Shown here piece by piece: positions 34,321 to 41,844 of a stretch of DNA of 64,000 nt. Below the pieces are notes generated by a model. That model saw only the letters and a list, made by a program, of their open reading frames with translations, was not told the DNA's origin and ran no database searches. A program made the translations under genes and the position numbers. Source of the stretch: Streptomyces cucumeris (lineage in GTDB: Bacteria > Actinomycetota > Actinomycetes > Streptomycetales > Streptomycetaceae); contig NZ_JANCLX010000002.1 of NCBI RefSeq assembly GCF_024295805.1, positions 32,064 through 96,063 on the forward strand, in the 5' to 3' direction. Positions within the stretch are counted from its first letter, which is position 1, and the number at the start of each line of letters is the position of its first letter.

Positions 34321-35532
34321 TCACGGCTGGCCGTAGCCGTCCAGGAAGTTGCCGATCCGGGTCACCGCGTCGGCCAGGTCCTCCTTGGCCGGGAGCGTGA
34401 CGATGCGGAAGTGGTCCGGCTCCGGCCAGTTGAAGCCCGTACCGTGGACGATCATGATCTTCTCGGAGCGCAGCAGATCGAGCACCATCTGCCGGTCGTC
34501 CTTGATCTTGTAGACCTTGGGGTCCAGCTTGGGGAACGCGTACAGCGCGCCCTTGGGCTTCACACAGGTCACACCCGGGATCTGGGTCAGCAGCTCATAG
34601 GCGACATCGCGCTGCTCCACCAGCCGCCCGCCGGGCAGCACCAGATCATTGATCGACTGACGGCCGCCGAGGGCGGTGGCCACCGCGTGCTGCGCGGGCA
34701 TATTGGCGCACAGCCGCATATTGGCCAGGATCGTCAGCCCCTCCAGATAGCTGGCGGCATGGGCCTTCGGACCGCAGACCGCGAGCCAGCCGCTGCGGTA
34801 GCCCGCGACCCGGTAGGCCTTGGAGAGCCCGTTGAAGGTCAGGGTCAGCAGATCGGGGGCGATCGTGGTGGTGGGGGTGTGGGTGGCGTCGTCGTAGAGG
34901 ATCTTGTCGTAGATCTCGTCGGAACAGACGATCAGCCGGTGGCGCCGGGCGATCTCGGTGATCCCGCGCAGCACCTCGTCGTCGTAGACCGCGCCGGTGG
35001 GGTTGTTCGGGTTGATGATCACGATCGCCTTGGTGCGGTCGGTCACCTTGCGCTCGATGTCGGCGAGGTCCGGCAGCCAGTCCGACTGCTCATCGCAGCG
35101 GTAGTGCACGGCGGTGCCGCCGGAGAGCGAGACCGCGGCGGTCCACAGCGGGTAGTCCGGGGAGGGGACCAGGACCTCGTCCCCGTCGTCCAGCAGCGCC
35201 TGCATGGACATCTGGATCAGCTCGGAGACGCCGTTCCCCAGGAAGATGTCCTCGACATCGAGGTCGATCCCCTTGGTCTGGTAGTGCTGCATCACCGCGC
35301 GGCGGGCGGTCAGCAGGCCCTTGGCATCGCCGTAGCCATGCGCGTCGCCGAGGTTGCGGAGCATGTCCTCGAGGATCTCCGGCGGGCACTCGAAGCCGAA
35401 GGTCGCCGGGTTGCCGGTGTTCAGCTTGAGGATGCGGTGACCTGCTGCCTCCAGTCGCATCGCCTCCTCGAGCACCGGGCCACGGATTTCGTAGCAGACG
35501 TTGGCGAGCTTCGTGGACTGGATCACCTGCAT
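34321..35532 (-). CDS. Alanine-type aminotransferase (AlaA/AspC fold I PLP enzyme)
   Basis: The 403-residue enzyme is a class I/II aminotransferase of the AlaA/YfbQ type. The start RGPVLEEAMRLEAAGHRILKLN is typical of this subfamily. NPNNPTG (174-180) and the PLP lysine Lys238 in FNGLSKAYRVAGYRSGW are clear, and a substrate-binding Arg is in HFRIVTLP. It likely makes alanine from pyruvate and glutamate. ATG 35532 has no ribosome site; a TAAGGT -10-like box ends seven bases upstream, suggesting a leaderless message. The gene ends 95 bases from the gene at 33815's upstream region. Confidence 0.92.
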   Translation of the reverse strand: MQVIQSTKLANVCYEIRGPVLEEAMRLEAAGHRILKLNTGNPATFGFECPPEILEDMLRNLGDAHGYGDAKGLLTARRAVMQHYQTKGIDLDVEDIFLGNGVSELIQMSMQALLDDGDEVLVPSPDYPLWTAAVSLSGGTAVHYRCDEQSDWLPDLADIERKVTDRTKAIVIINPNNPTGAVYDDEVLRGITEIARRHRLIVCSDEIYDKILYDDATHTPTTTIAPDLLTLTFNGLSKAYRVAGYRSGWLAVCGPKAHAASYLEGLTILANMRLCANMPAQHAVATALGGRQSINDLVLPGGRLVEQRDVAYELLTQIPGVTCVKPKGALYAFPKLDPKVYKIKDDRQMVLDLLRSEKIMIVHGTGFNWPEPDHFRIVTLPAKEDLADAVTRIGNFLDGYGQP

Positions 35533-35673
35533 GTCGGCAACCTTACGGCGGTGCCCCCGGGGACGCTCGGTGTTTTTCACCACGTGGACGGTGCGCGGGA
35601 GCGCCCGGGGGCGACGGGCGCCGGGGCGCACACCACCGCCGACCGGCCCGGACGCATACCGGAGGGGTCCCGG

Positions 35674-37287
35674 TCAGCCCGTGTGACGGCGTACCGAGCG
35701 GCCCGCCAGCACATTCGTCCGGCGGCCGTCCTCCATCACGAAGCGCCCGTCGATCAGGACGTGCGGAATCCCCACCGGAAGGGTGCGCGGCGCCGCGAAC
35801 GTCGAGCCCGCCGCCACCGTCCGCGGATCGAAGAGCACCAGGTCCGCCCGGTACCCCTCGCGCACCAGACCCCGGTCCGGCAGCCGCAGCCGGGCCGCCG
35901 GGCGGCCGGTCAGATGGGCCACGCACTCCTCCAGCGGGAGCACCCCGAGCTCCCGCGCGTAGTGGCCCAGGTAGTGCGGGAAGGTGCCGTACGCGCGCGG
36001 ATGCGGTTTGGCGCCGTGCAGGATGCCGTCGCTGCCGCCGGTGTGCACCGGATGCTTCATGATCGCCCGCACGTTCTCCTCATGGCCCACGTGCTGGAGG
36101 ATCGTCGGGCCGAGCCGGTCCGCCAGCAGCAGCCGGCGCGCGGTGGCCCAGGGCGCCTCACCGCGCTCCCGCGCGCTCTCCGCGACCGTCCGGCCGATAT
36201 GACCGCCCAGCGCCGGGTCGTTCACCCCGGAGATCTCGATGGTGTCCCAGTCGATCGGCACCCCGTGGCAGCCGTCCGCGCCCTCCACCTCCATGACCCG
36301 CCGGATCCGCTCCGCCGTCGCGTCGTCCCGCAGCCGGTCGAGTGCCGCCTCCGGCCCGCCCTCGGCGGCCCAGCTCGGCAGCATCGCGGCGAGTGTGGTG
36401 CAGCCCGGGAGATACGGATAGGTGTCCAGGGTGATGTCGGCACCCTCGTCGAGCGCCGCGTCAAGCAGTGCGATCAGCTCGGGGGCACGGCCCTCGTTCA
36501 CGCCGAAGTTCAAGGTGGCGTGTGCCAGGTGCAGGGCGCAGCCCGCCTCGCGGGTGAGCGCCACCATCTCCGCGTAGGCGCGCAGCGCGCCCGCGCCGTA
36601 GGAGCGGTGGTGCGGGCAGTAGTAGCCGTCGTACGCCGCGACCACCCGGCACAGCTCGGTGAGTTCGGCGTCCGGGGCGTACATCCCGGGGGTGTAGGTG
36701 AGCCCCGAGGACATCCCGACCGCGCCCTGTTCCAGTCCCTCGGCCACCAGCCGCTTCATCCGGGCCAGTTCGGCGGGCGCGGCGGCGCGGTCCTCCCAGC
36801 CGAGCGCGAGCATCCGTACGGTGCCCTGCGGCACCAGGTACGCGGCGTTGACCGCGATGCCCTCGCCGTCCACCCCGCGGTCGAGGCGGTCCAGATAGCC
36901 GCCCACGTCGCGCCAGTCGAAGTCGATGTCGGAGCCGTCGCCGTTCCAGCCGGTGATGGCGGTGCGGATCTCGGCGAGCGTACGGTCGTCGACCGGCGCG
37001 TAGGACAGACCGTCCTGTCCGATGACCTCCAGGGTCACGCCCTGGGCGGCCTTCGCGGAGTGGTCGGGATCGCGGAGCAGCGCGAGATCGCTGTGCGCGT
37101 GCATATCGATGAAGCCGGGGGAGAGGGCCAGCCCGTCGGCGTCCAGCACCCGGCGGGCGCCCGGCCGTGGCCCGGTGCCCTCCCGGACCACGGCGGCGAT
37201 CCGGCCGCCGGTCACGGCCACATCGGCCCGGAAGGCGGCGCCGCCGGTGCCGTCGATGACATGTGCGTCGCGGATGACCAGGTCCAT
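35674..37287 (-). CDS. N-acyl-D-amino-acid deacylase-like amidohydrolase
   Basis: The 537-residue protein is an amidohydrolase of the D-aminoacylase (COG3653) type. It has the opening DLVIRDAHVIDGTGG, the metal motif DMHAHSD (His63, His65), and SGLTYTPGMYA. HLAHATLNFG and HTGGSDGILHG follow, the latter with the conserved catalytic Asp. The tail is RLPDRGLVREGYRADLVLFD. It would remove an acetyl or acyl group from a D-configured amino acid or amino-sugar acid. ATG 37287 is preceded by GGGAGGC. It runs with the PLP enzyme gene at 37817 on the same strand (530 bp apart), next to KDG-kinase-like, RidA and GntP genes, which points to N-acetyl-D-glucosaminate as one candidate substrate. Confidence 0.88.
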   Translation of the reverse strand: MDLVIRDAHVIDGTGGAAFRADVAVTGGRIAAVVREGTGPRPGARRVLDADGLALSPGFIDMHAHSDLALLRDPDHSAKAAQGVTLEVIGQDGLSYAPVDDRTLAEIRTAITGWNGDGSDIDFDWRDVGGYLDRLDRGVDGEGIAVNAAYLVPQGTVRMLALGWEDRAAAPAELARMKRLVAEGLEQGAVGMSSGLTYTPGMYAPDAELTELCRVVAAYDGYYCPHHRSYGAGALRAYAEMVALTREAGCALHLAHATLNFGVNEGRAPELIALLDAALDEGADITLDTYPYLPGCTTLAAMLPSWAAEGGPEAALDRLRDDATAERIRRVMEVEGADGCHGVPIDWDTIEISGVNDPALGGHIGRTVAESARERGEAPWATARRLLLADRLGPTILQHVGHEENVRAIMKHPVHTGGSDGILHGAKPHPRAYGTFPHYLGHYARELGVLPLEECVAHLTGRPAARLRLPDRGLVREGYRADLVLFDPRTVAAGSTFAAPRTLPVGIPHVLIDGRFVMEDGRRTNVLAGRSVRRHTG

Positions 37288-37713
37288 GGCCGGTGCCGCC
37301 TCCCTCTCGCCGTGCCGGTCGCGCCCTCGGCGCGCTGTCGTGCCCGCCCACCCGCCCCTCGGTCCCGTGGGAACCCCGTGGGTTCCCCATACCCCGGCCG
37401 AGGCCCGGGCCGGGCCCACGCCTCCCGGCCGCGGGCCACCCGGGCTTCGACCCGCCTCGGGGGCCCCGGGGCGCCGTCCCGGGAGGGACGGGGCGGGCGC
37501 CGTGTCAGCCAGGGGCCGCCCCGCTCGCCGGACCCGGTACGGCCGTCCCCGGCCACTGCTGGGAAGTGCCCCTCCGCGGCGCGGCTGAACCGGCCGAGCG
37601 GACCCTCCCTCAGGCCCCGTCCGGGGTGCCCCCGCGAGGCCGGTCCGGCGCTTCGCGGGCTGACCGGACCAGGCCGCCTCGCCACCGCGCGAACCCCGGC
37701 CGACGCGGTACCG
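37288..37713. other. 426-bp GC-rich spacer, no gene accepted
   Basis: This stretch has very high GC and long overlapping frames rich in Arg, Gly and Pro on both strands. None has a domain or a sensible ribosome site. It separates two same-strand catabolic genes and ends at the dispersed repeat copy B. The unusual length for this otherwise compact region may reflect lost sequence. Apart from the GGGAGGC ribosome site of the deacylase gene near 37297, I see nothing specific. Confidence 0.4.
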
Positions 37714-37816
37714 GGCTCTGTCCTGCCGGTCCTCGTGGGCCCGCGACGCCTGGCACCGTGCCTCGCCGCGTTGTCGGGATCATCGGCTGATCCACGAAGA
37801 CCGACAGGACAGGGGC
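37714..37816 (-). repeat. Dispersed intergenic repeat, copy B, with long inverted arms
   Basis: The left arm (GGCTCTGTCCTGCCGGTCCT from 37714) and the right arm (TCCACGAAGACCGACAGGAC from 37791) are inverted repeats of about 20 bp with two mismatches, 50 bases apart. The left arm matches copy A at 15405, and the right arm matches copy C at 24536. It ends exactly at the stop codon of the gene at 37817. It could be a MITE-like unit or a conserved terminator. Confidence 0.65.
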
Positions 37817-39118
37817 CTAGAAGAAGGTGCGGACGTAGTCCGTCACCGTTCCGTCCGCCTCGGCCACCGGGATCAGCGGCCACTTGTCGAAGCTGGTGCA
37901 CGGGTGGGAGAGGCCGAGCCCCACCCAGTCGCCGACCTCCAGCTCGGCGCCGTCCGCGACCGCGACCCAGGCGTGCTGGTCGGAGAGGCCGGTGACGGTG
38001 AGCCCGGCCGCCGGGCGGGTGGAGCCGTCCCGGGCGGAGCGGATGACCTGGGGTTCGGGCAGGTCCAGGTCGTATGCGGCGTCCCGCTTGCCCGCGTTGA
38101 GGAACGCCTGGCCGGGCTCCGGACGGGAGACGACCTGCGCCCACAGCCGGAAGGCCGGGTGCAGCGCGCCCTCCTGCGGGATCCGGTTGAACGGGGTCCG
38201 CTCGCGGTAGTGGCCGTCGTCGTGGGAGACATACGCCCCCGAGCGCAGCAGCTTCAGCACCGGCCGGGACAGCCCGGGCAGTTCCGTGAGGACCTCGGCC
38301 ACCACGTCGAACCACGCGCTGCCGCCCGCGCTCACCACGATCTCGTCGTCCTCGCCGAGCTCCGCGAAGCGGCCCTCCGCGTCGAACCCGGCCGCCAGCG
38401 CGGTGAGCCGGCGCATCCACGCGCGGACCCGCTCGGTGTCCGGCCGGGGCACCTCGCCCTCGTACCCGGCGACGCCGACCAGCCGCAGGGTGCGGGCGGC
38501 CGCGACCGCGTCGGCGACCGCGGCGCACTCGGCCTCGGTGCGCACCCCGGTGCGCGCGCCTTCGCCCGCGCCCAGCTCGATCACCACGTCCACCGCGCGG
38601 CGGGCGCCCGCCGCGCGCAGCGCCTCGTCCATCAGCTCGACCCCGCGGACGGAGTCCACGTAGGCGATGAACCGGAAGTCGGGGTCGGCGTCCAGCTCAC
38701 CCGCGAGCCAATGCAGCGCCGCGGCGTCCACGACCTCGTTGGCGAGGAAGATCCGCTGGATGCCGAAGACCCGGTACATCCGTACATGGGAGGGGACGGC
38801 GGCGGTGATCCCCCAGGCGCCGTGGTCGAGTTGGCGCTCGAAGAGCCGCGGGGCCATCGAGGTCTTGCCGTGCGGGGCGAAGGCCAGCCGGTGGGCGGCG
38901 GAGTAGCGCTCCATCTCCAGCAGGTTGTGTTCCAGGGCCTCGGCGGAGAGCGCCAGTACCGGGGTGGTGAACCCGCCGGTGAACAGCGAGCGGCGCTCGG
39001 CAGCCAGTTCGCCCACGGTCAGGCCGTCGGCGGTCGGGGGCAGCCCCTTGAAGCGGTGGTCGACACGCTCCCGAGCGAGCTCATCGAGGGACGACGGGCC
39101 GCTGAGGTCGGTGGCCAT
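37817..39118 (-). CDS. D-serine dehydratase/D-threonine aldolase-fold PLP enzyme (amino-acid or amino-sugar-acid deaminase)
   Basis: The 433-residue enzyme is an alanine-racemase-fold PLP protein. The PLP lysine is Lys85 in FAPHGKTSMAP. The zinc site of eukaryotic-type D-serine dehydratase is visible near the C-terminus in SHPCTSFDKWP (His405, Cys407). Family members eliminate water and ammonia from D-serine or D-threonine, and bacterial D-glucosaminate dehydratase is known to belong to this superfamily. With KDG kinase and GntP beside it, D-glucosaminate dehydration to 2-keto-3-deoxygluconate is a good hypothesis. ATG 39118 follows GGAGGC. It is divergent from the kinase operon across a candidate IclR operator. 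Confidence 0.85.
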   Translation of the reverse strand: MATDLSGPSSLDELARERVDHRFKGLPPTADGLTVGELAAERRSLFTGGFTTPVLALSAEALEHNLLEMERYSAAHRLAFAPHGKTSMAPRLFERQLDHGAWGITAAVPSHVRMYRVFGIQRIFLANEVVDAAALHWLAGELDADPDFRFIAYVDSVRGVELMDEALRAAGARRAVDVVIELGAGEGARTGVRTEAECAAVADAVAAARTLRLVGVAGYEGEVPRPDTERVRAWMRRLTALAAGFDAEGRFAELGEDDEIVVSAGGSAWFDVVAEVLTELPGLSRPVLKLLRSGAYVSHDDGHYRERTPFNRIPQEGALHPAFRLWAQVVSRPEPGQAFLNAGKRDAAYDLDLPEPQVIRSARDGSTRPAAGLTVTGLSDQHAWVAVADGAELEVGDWVGLGLSHPCTSFDKWPLIPVAEADGTVTDYVRTFF

Positions 39119-39141
39119 GGAGGCGCCTCCATTTGGTTCGA

Positions 39142-39156
39142 TTGCAACATGTGCAA
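39142..39156. promoter_or_regulatory. Candidate IclR operator in a divergent promoter
   Basis: TTGCA and TGCAA flank ACATG at 39142-39156, a perfect 15-bp inverted repeat. The overlapping direct repeat TGCAACAT occurs twice. On the plus strand a TTGCGT -35 (39163-39168) and CTAACA -10 (39186-39191) lie just downstream. Position between the PLP enzyme gene and the kinase-IclR-RidA-GntP operon suggests binding by the IclR protein encoded at 40364. Confidence 0.6.
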
Positions 39157-39254
39157 CATTCATTGCGTATGACGCTCAGCGCTGTCTAACATCCGGCCAA
39201 GCACCCGGTCAACGGTGTGTGCCGGGCCCCGACAGCTGAGGAGCGGGATCGATC

Positions 39255-40367
39255 GTGCCCCCTGCCGTGAGCGTCGACGTCGTGTGCCTCGGCGAGTCGA
39301 TGGTGACCTTCGTCCCGTCCCGGCCGGGCCGCCTCGCCGATGTGCCCTCCTTCGCACGCGGTATCGGCGGGGCCGAGTCCAATGTCGCCTGCGGTCTGGC
39401 CCGCTGCGGCCACCGTGCGCGCTGGATCAGCAGGGTCGGTACGGACGGGTTCGGCGATCATCTGCTGACCGAGATCGCGGCCGCGGGGGTGGACGTCAGC
39501 CGGGTGCGGCGGGACCCCCGCCGCCCCACCGGTATCTACTTCCGCACGGCGGGGGAGCGCGCCGTCGGCCAGGAGCCCGCGCCCGGTGCGGACAGCGCCG
39601 GTGAGCACGACACCGGGGAGCCGCTCGCCGAGGTCCTCTACTACCGGGCCGGATCCGCCGCCGCGGCCATGTCCCCCGCCCTGATGCCGCGCGAGGAGCT
39701 GTGGTCCGGCCGGATCCTCCATCTGACCGGGATCACTCCCGCCCTCTCCGACGACTGCCTCGCCCTGACACATGAGCTGACCGCCCCCGCGCCCGGCCGC
39801 CCCCTGGTCTCCTTCGACGTCAACTACCGCCTGGAGCTGTGGCGGGACGAGGACGGGCACGGCCCCGCCGTCCTGCTCGACCTGGCCCGCGGCTGCGATC
39901 TGGTCTTCGTCGGCGAGGACGAGGCCGAGGCCGCCTGGGGGGTGCGCGGCGCCGACGCGATCCGGGCCGCGCTGCCCGAACCGGCGCTGCTGGTCGTCAA
40001 ACGGGGTGCCGCCGGGGCCACCGCCTACGCCCGCGGACCCGGCGGGACGGACACCGTCACCGCCGAACCCGCCCCGCTCGTCGAGGTCGTGGCACCCGTC
40101 GGCGCCGGGGACGCATTCGCCGCCGGATTCCTCTCCGGCACCCTGCGCGGGCTGCCGGTCGCCGAACGGCTGCGCCACGGCCATCTGATGGCCGCCGCCG
40201 CGCTCACCGTCCCCGGCGACCTGGCCACCCCGCCCTCCCGGGAGCGGGCCGACCGATGGGTGGCACTCGATGCCGCCGCATGGGGGACACTGCGATTCGG
40301 CCCCGGAGGGATGGTCCCGGCGCGATCGGCGCCCGAGACCGCAGCGGTGGAGGTATCCAACCCATGA
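39255..40367 (+). CDS. PfkB-family carbohydrate kinase, 2-keto-3-deoxygluconate kinase-like
   Basis: The 370-residue enzyme is a ribokinase-family sugar kinase. The N-terminal VVCLGESMVTFVPSRPG, GGAESNVACGLARCG and RVGTDGFGDHLL segments are typical of KDG kinases (KdgK). The catalytic Asp is Asp286 in VGAGDAFAAGF. A conserved SFDVNYRLELW is also present. It would phosphorylate 2-keto-3-deoxygluconate to KDPG. GTG 39255 is preceded by GAGGAGCGGG. The stop overlaps the IclR gene start by four bases (ATGA). An insertion of about 15 polar residues (near residues 105-122) is odd but harmless looking. No KDPG aldolase gene is nearby. Confidence 0.85.
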   Translation: MPPAVSVDVVCLGESMVTFVPSRPGRLADVPSFARGIGGAESNVACGLARCGHRARWISRVGTDGFGDHLLTEIAAAGVDVSRVRRDPRRPTGIYFRTAGERAVGQEPAPGADSAGEHDTGEPLAEVLYYRAGSAAAAMSPALMPREELWSGRILHLTGITPALSDDCLALTHELTAPAPGRPLVSFDVNYRLELWRDEDGHGPAVLLDLARGCDLVFVGEDEAEAAWGVRGADAIRAALPEPALLVVKRGAAGATAYARGPGGTDTVTAEPAPLVEVVAPVGAGDAFAAGFLSGTLRGLPVAERLRHGHLMAAAALTVPGDLATPPSRERADRWVALDAAAWGTLRFGPGGMVPARSAPETAAVEVSNP

Positions 40368-41203
40368 GCCAGACCGTCGACCGAGCGCTGAGCATCCTGC
40401 CCCTGCTCGCGGAGGGGCCCGCCAATCTGGAACAGGTCGCCACCCGGCTCGGGGTGCACAAGTCGACAGCGCTGCGGCTGCTGCGCACCCTGCACGGCCA
40501 CGGCATGGTCTACCGGCAGGAGGACCAGCGCTACCGGCTCGGCGCCCGGCTGTTCGCCCTCGCGCAGCAGGCCGTGGAGAACCTGGACGTCCGCGAGATC
40601 GCCCACCCTCATCTGGTCGCGCTCAACGAACGGTGCGGCCACACGGTGCACCTCGCGGTGTACGAGGAGAACGAGGTCCTCTACATCGACAAGGTGGAGA
40701 GCCGCTATCCGGTACGGATGTACTCGCGGATCGGCAAACCCGTCGCGATCACCGTCGCCGCCGTCGCCAAGCTGCTGCTGGCCGATCTGCCGGAACCGGA
40801 GCGGCGCGCGGTGGCCGAACGGCTCACCTACCCCGCGTACACGGCCCGTTCGACCCCGAACGCCGCCGCGTTCCTCAAGGAGCTGGCCCTCGTACGGGAA
40901 CAGGGCTGGGCCACCGACCTCGGCGGCCACGAGGAGTCCATCAACTGCGTCGGGGCGCCCATCCGGGGAGCCGACGGCCGGGTGGTGGCCGCGTGCTCGG
41001 TGTCGGCGCCCAATGTCGTGGTCACCGCGGATGAACTCCTCACCCTGCTCCCGCAGGTGCGCCGGACCGCGGAGGCGATCAGCCGGGAGTACTCCGGAAG
41101 TGCCCCGGCACCGGCGCCGCATGATGCGATGTCGGTAGCGCCGCGGACCCTCGGCCCGCAGGCGGTCAGAACCGACAAGAGAGCCAAGGAACCCCTTTCA
41201 TGA
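40364..41203 (+). CDS. IclR-family transcriptional regulator
   Basis: The 279-residue protein has the IclR winged helix (about residues 1-65: TVDRALSILPLLAEGPANL, then GVHKSTALRLLRTLHGHG). The IclR effector domain follows (REIAHPHLVALNERCGHTVHL, RIGKPVAITVAAVAKLLLADLP, INCVGAPIRGADGRVVAACS). ATG 40364 has GGTGGAGG upstream. It overlaps both the kinase gene before it and the RidA gene after it by four bases each, so all three are translationally coupled. It probably senses a pathway intermediate (such as KDG) and binds the inverted repeat at 39142-39156. Confidence 0.93.
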   Translation: MSQTVDRALSILPLLAEGPANLEQVATRLGVHKSTALRLLRTLHGHGMVYRQEDQRYRLGARLFALAQQAVENLDVREIAHPHLVALNERCGHTVHLAVYEENEVLYIDKVESRYPVRMYSRIGKPVAITVAAVAKLLLADLPEPERRAVAERLTYPAYTARSTPNAAAFLKELALVREQGWATDLGGHEESINCVGAPIRGADGRVVAACSVSAPNVVVTADELLTLLPQVRRTAEAISREYSGSAPAPAPHDAMSVAPRTLGPQAVRTDKRAKEPLS

Positions 41204-41613
41204 GCGAGAAGCTGCAGAAGACCGCGATCACCCCGGCCGGACACACCACCCCGCCCGCCAAGTTCTCGCACGGCGTGAAGAAGGGCAACATCCTCCAGGT
41301 CGCCGGTCAGGTCGGCTTCGGCCCGGCGGTCCCGGGCCAGGCCCCGGCCCCGGTCGGACCGACCCTGCGCGAGCAGTCCCTCCAGACCCTGCGCAATGTG
41401 CAGGCCGTCCTGGAGGAGGGCGGGGCGAGCTGGGAGGACGTGATGATGATCCGCATCTACCTCACCGACACCGCCCACTTCGCCGAGTTCAACGCCCTCT
41501 ACGACGAGTTCTTCGCGGACCTGAAGGAAGCGCCCTCGGCCCGTACCACGATCTACGTCGGGCTCCCCGCCGGACTGCTCGTGGAGATCGACGCGCTCGC
41601 CGTCCTCGGCTGA
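41200..41613 (+). CDS. RidA family protein (Rid/YjgF)
   Basis: The 137-residue protein belongs to the RidA/YjgF family, which hydrolyses reactive enamine and imine intermediates released by PLP enzymes. Typical segments are FSHGVKKGNILQVAGQVGFG, ESLQT-type helix LREQSLQTLRNVQAVLEEGG, VMMIRIYLTDTAHFAEFNAL and SARTTIYVGLPAGLLVEIDAL, with the conserved Arg. The start overlaps the IclR stop (ATGA at 41200-41203). Its place between PLP dehydratase, kinase and GntP genes fits a role in clearing the enamine/imine product of that dehydratase. Confidence 0.92.
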   Translation: MSEKLQKTAITPAGHTTPPAKFSHGVKKGNILQVAGQVGFGPAVPGQAPAPVGPTLREQSLQTLRNVQAVLEEGGASWEDVMMIRIYLTDTAHFAEFNALYDEFFADLKEAPSARTTIYVGLPAGLLVEIDALAVLG

Positions 41614-41844
41614 CGCCCGTCCCCGATCCCCGCGGCGGGCGGGGGGTGTGTGAGGCCCCATCCCCCGTAGTGCACCCGGGCTTCCCCCGCCCCGCCCGCC
41701 GCGGTCCCCCTTCCGTCCCCGATTCCTCCGGCCAACCCCCCACATCCGCAGGACACGGAGTTCCGATCAACCTCATCCCGGCTCCCCGACCGCGCGGTCC
41801 TCCGCCGTGCGGCGCTGCCCCCTACCCGTTTTCGGGAGTTCCCC

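Noticed and set aside
37212..38528. A 438-codon minus strand frame spanning the spacer and two genes
   Set aside because: It is an Arg/Gly-rich shadow of the PLP enzyme and deacylase genes in another frame.
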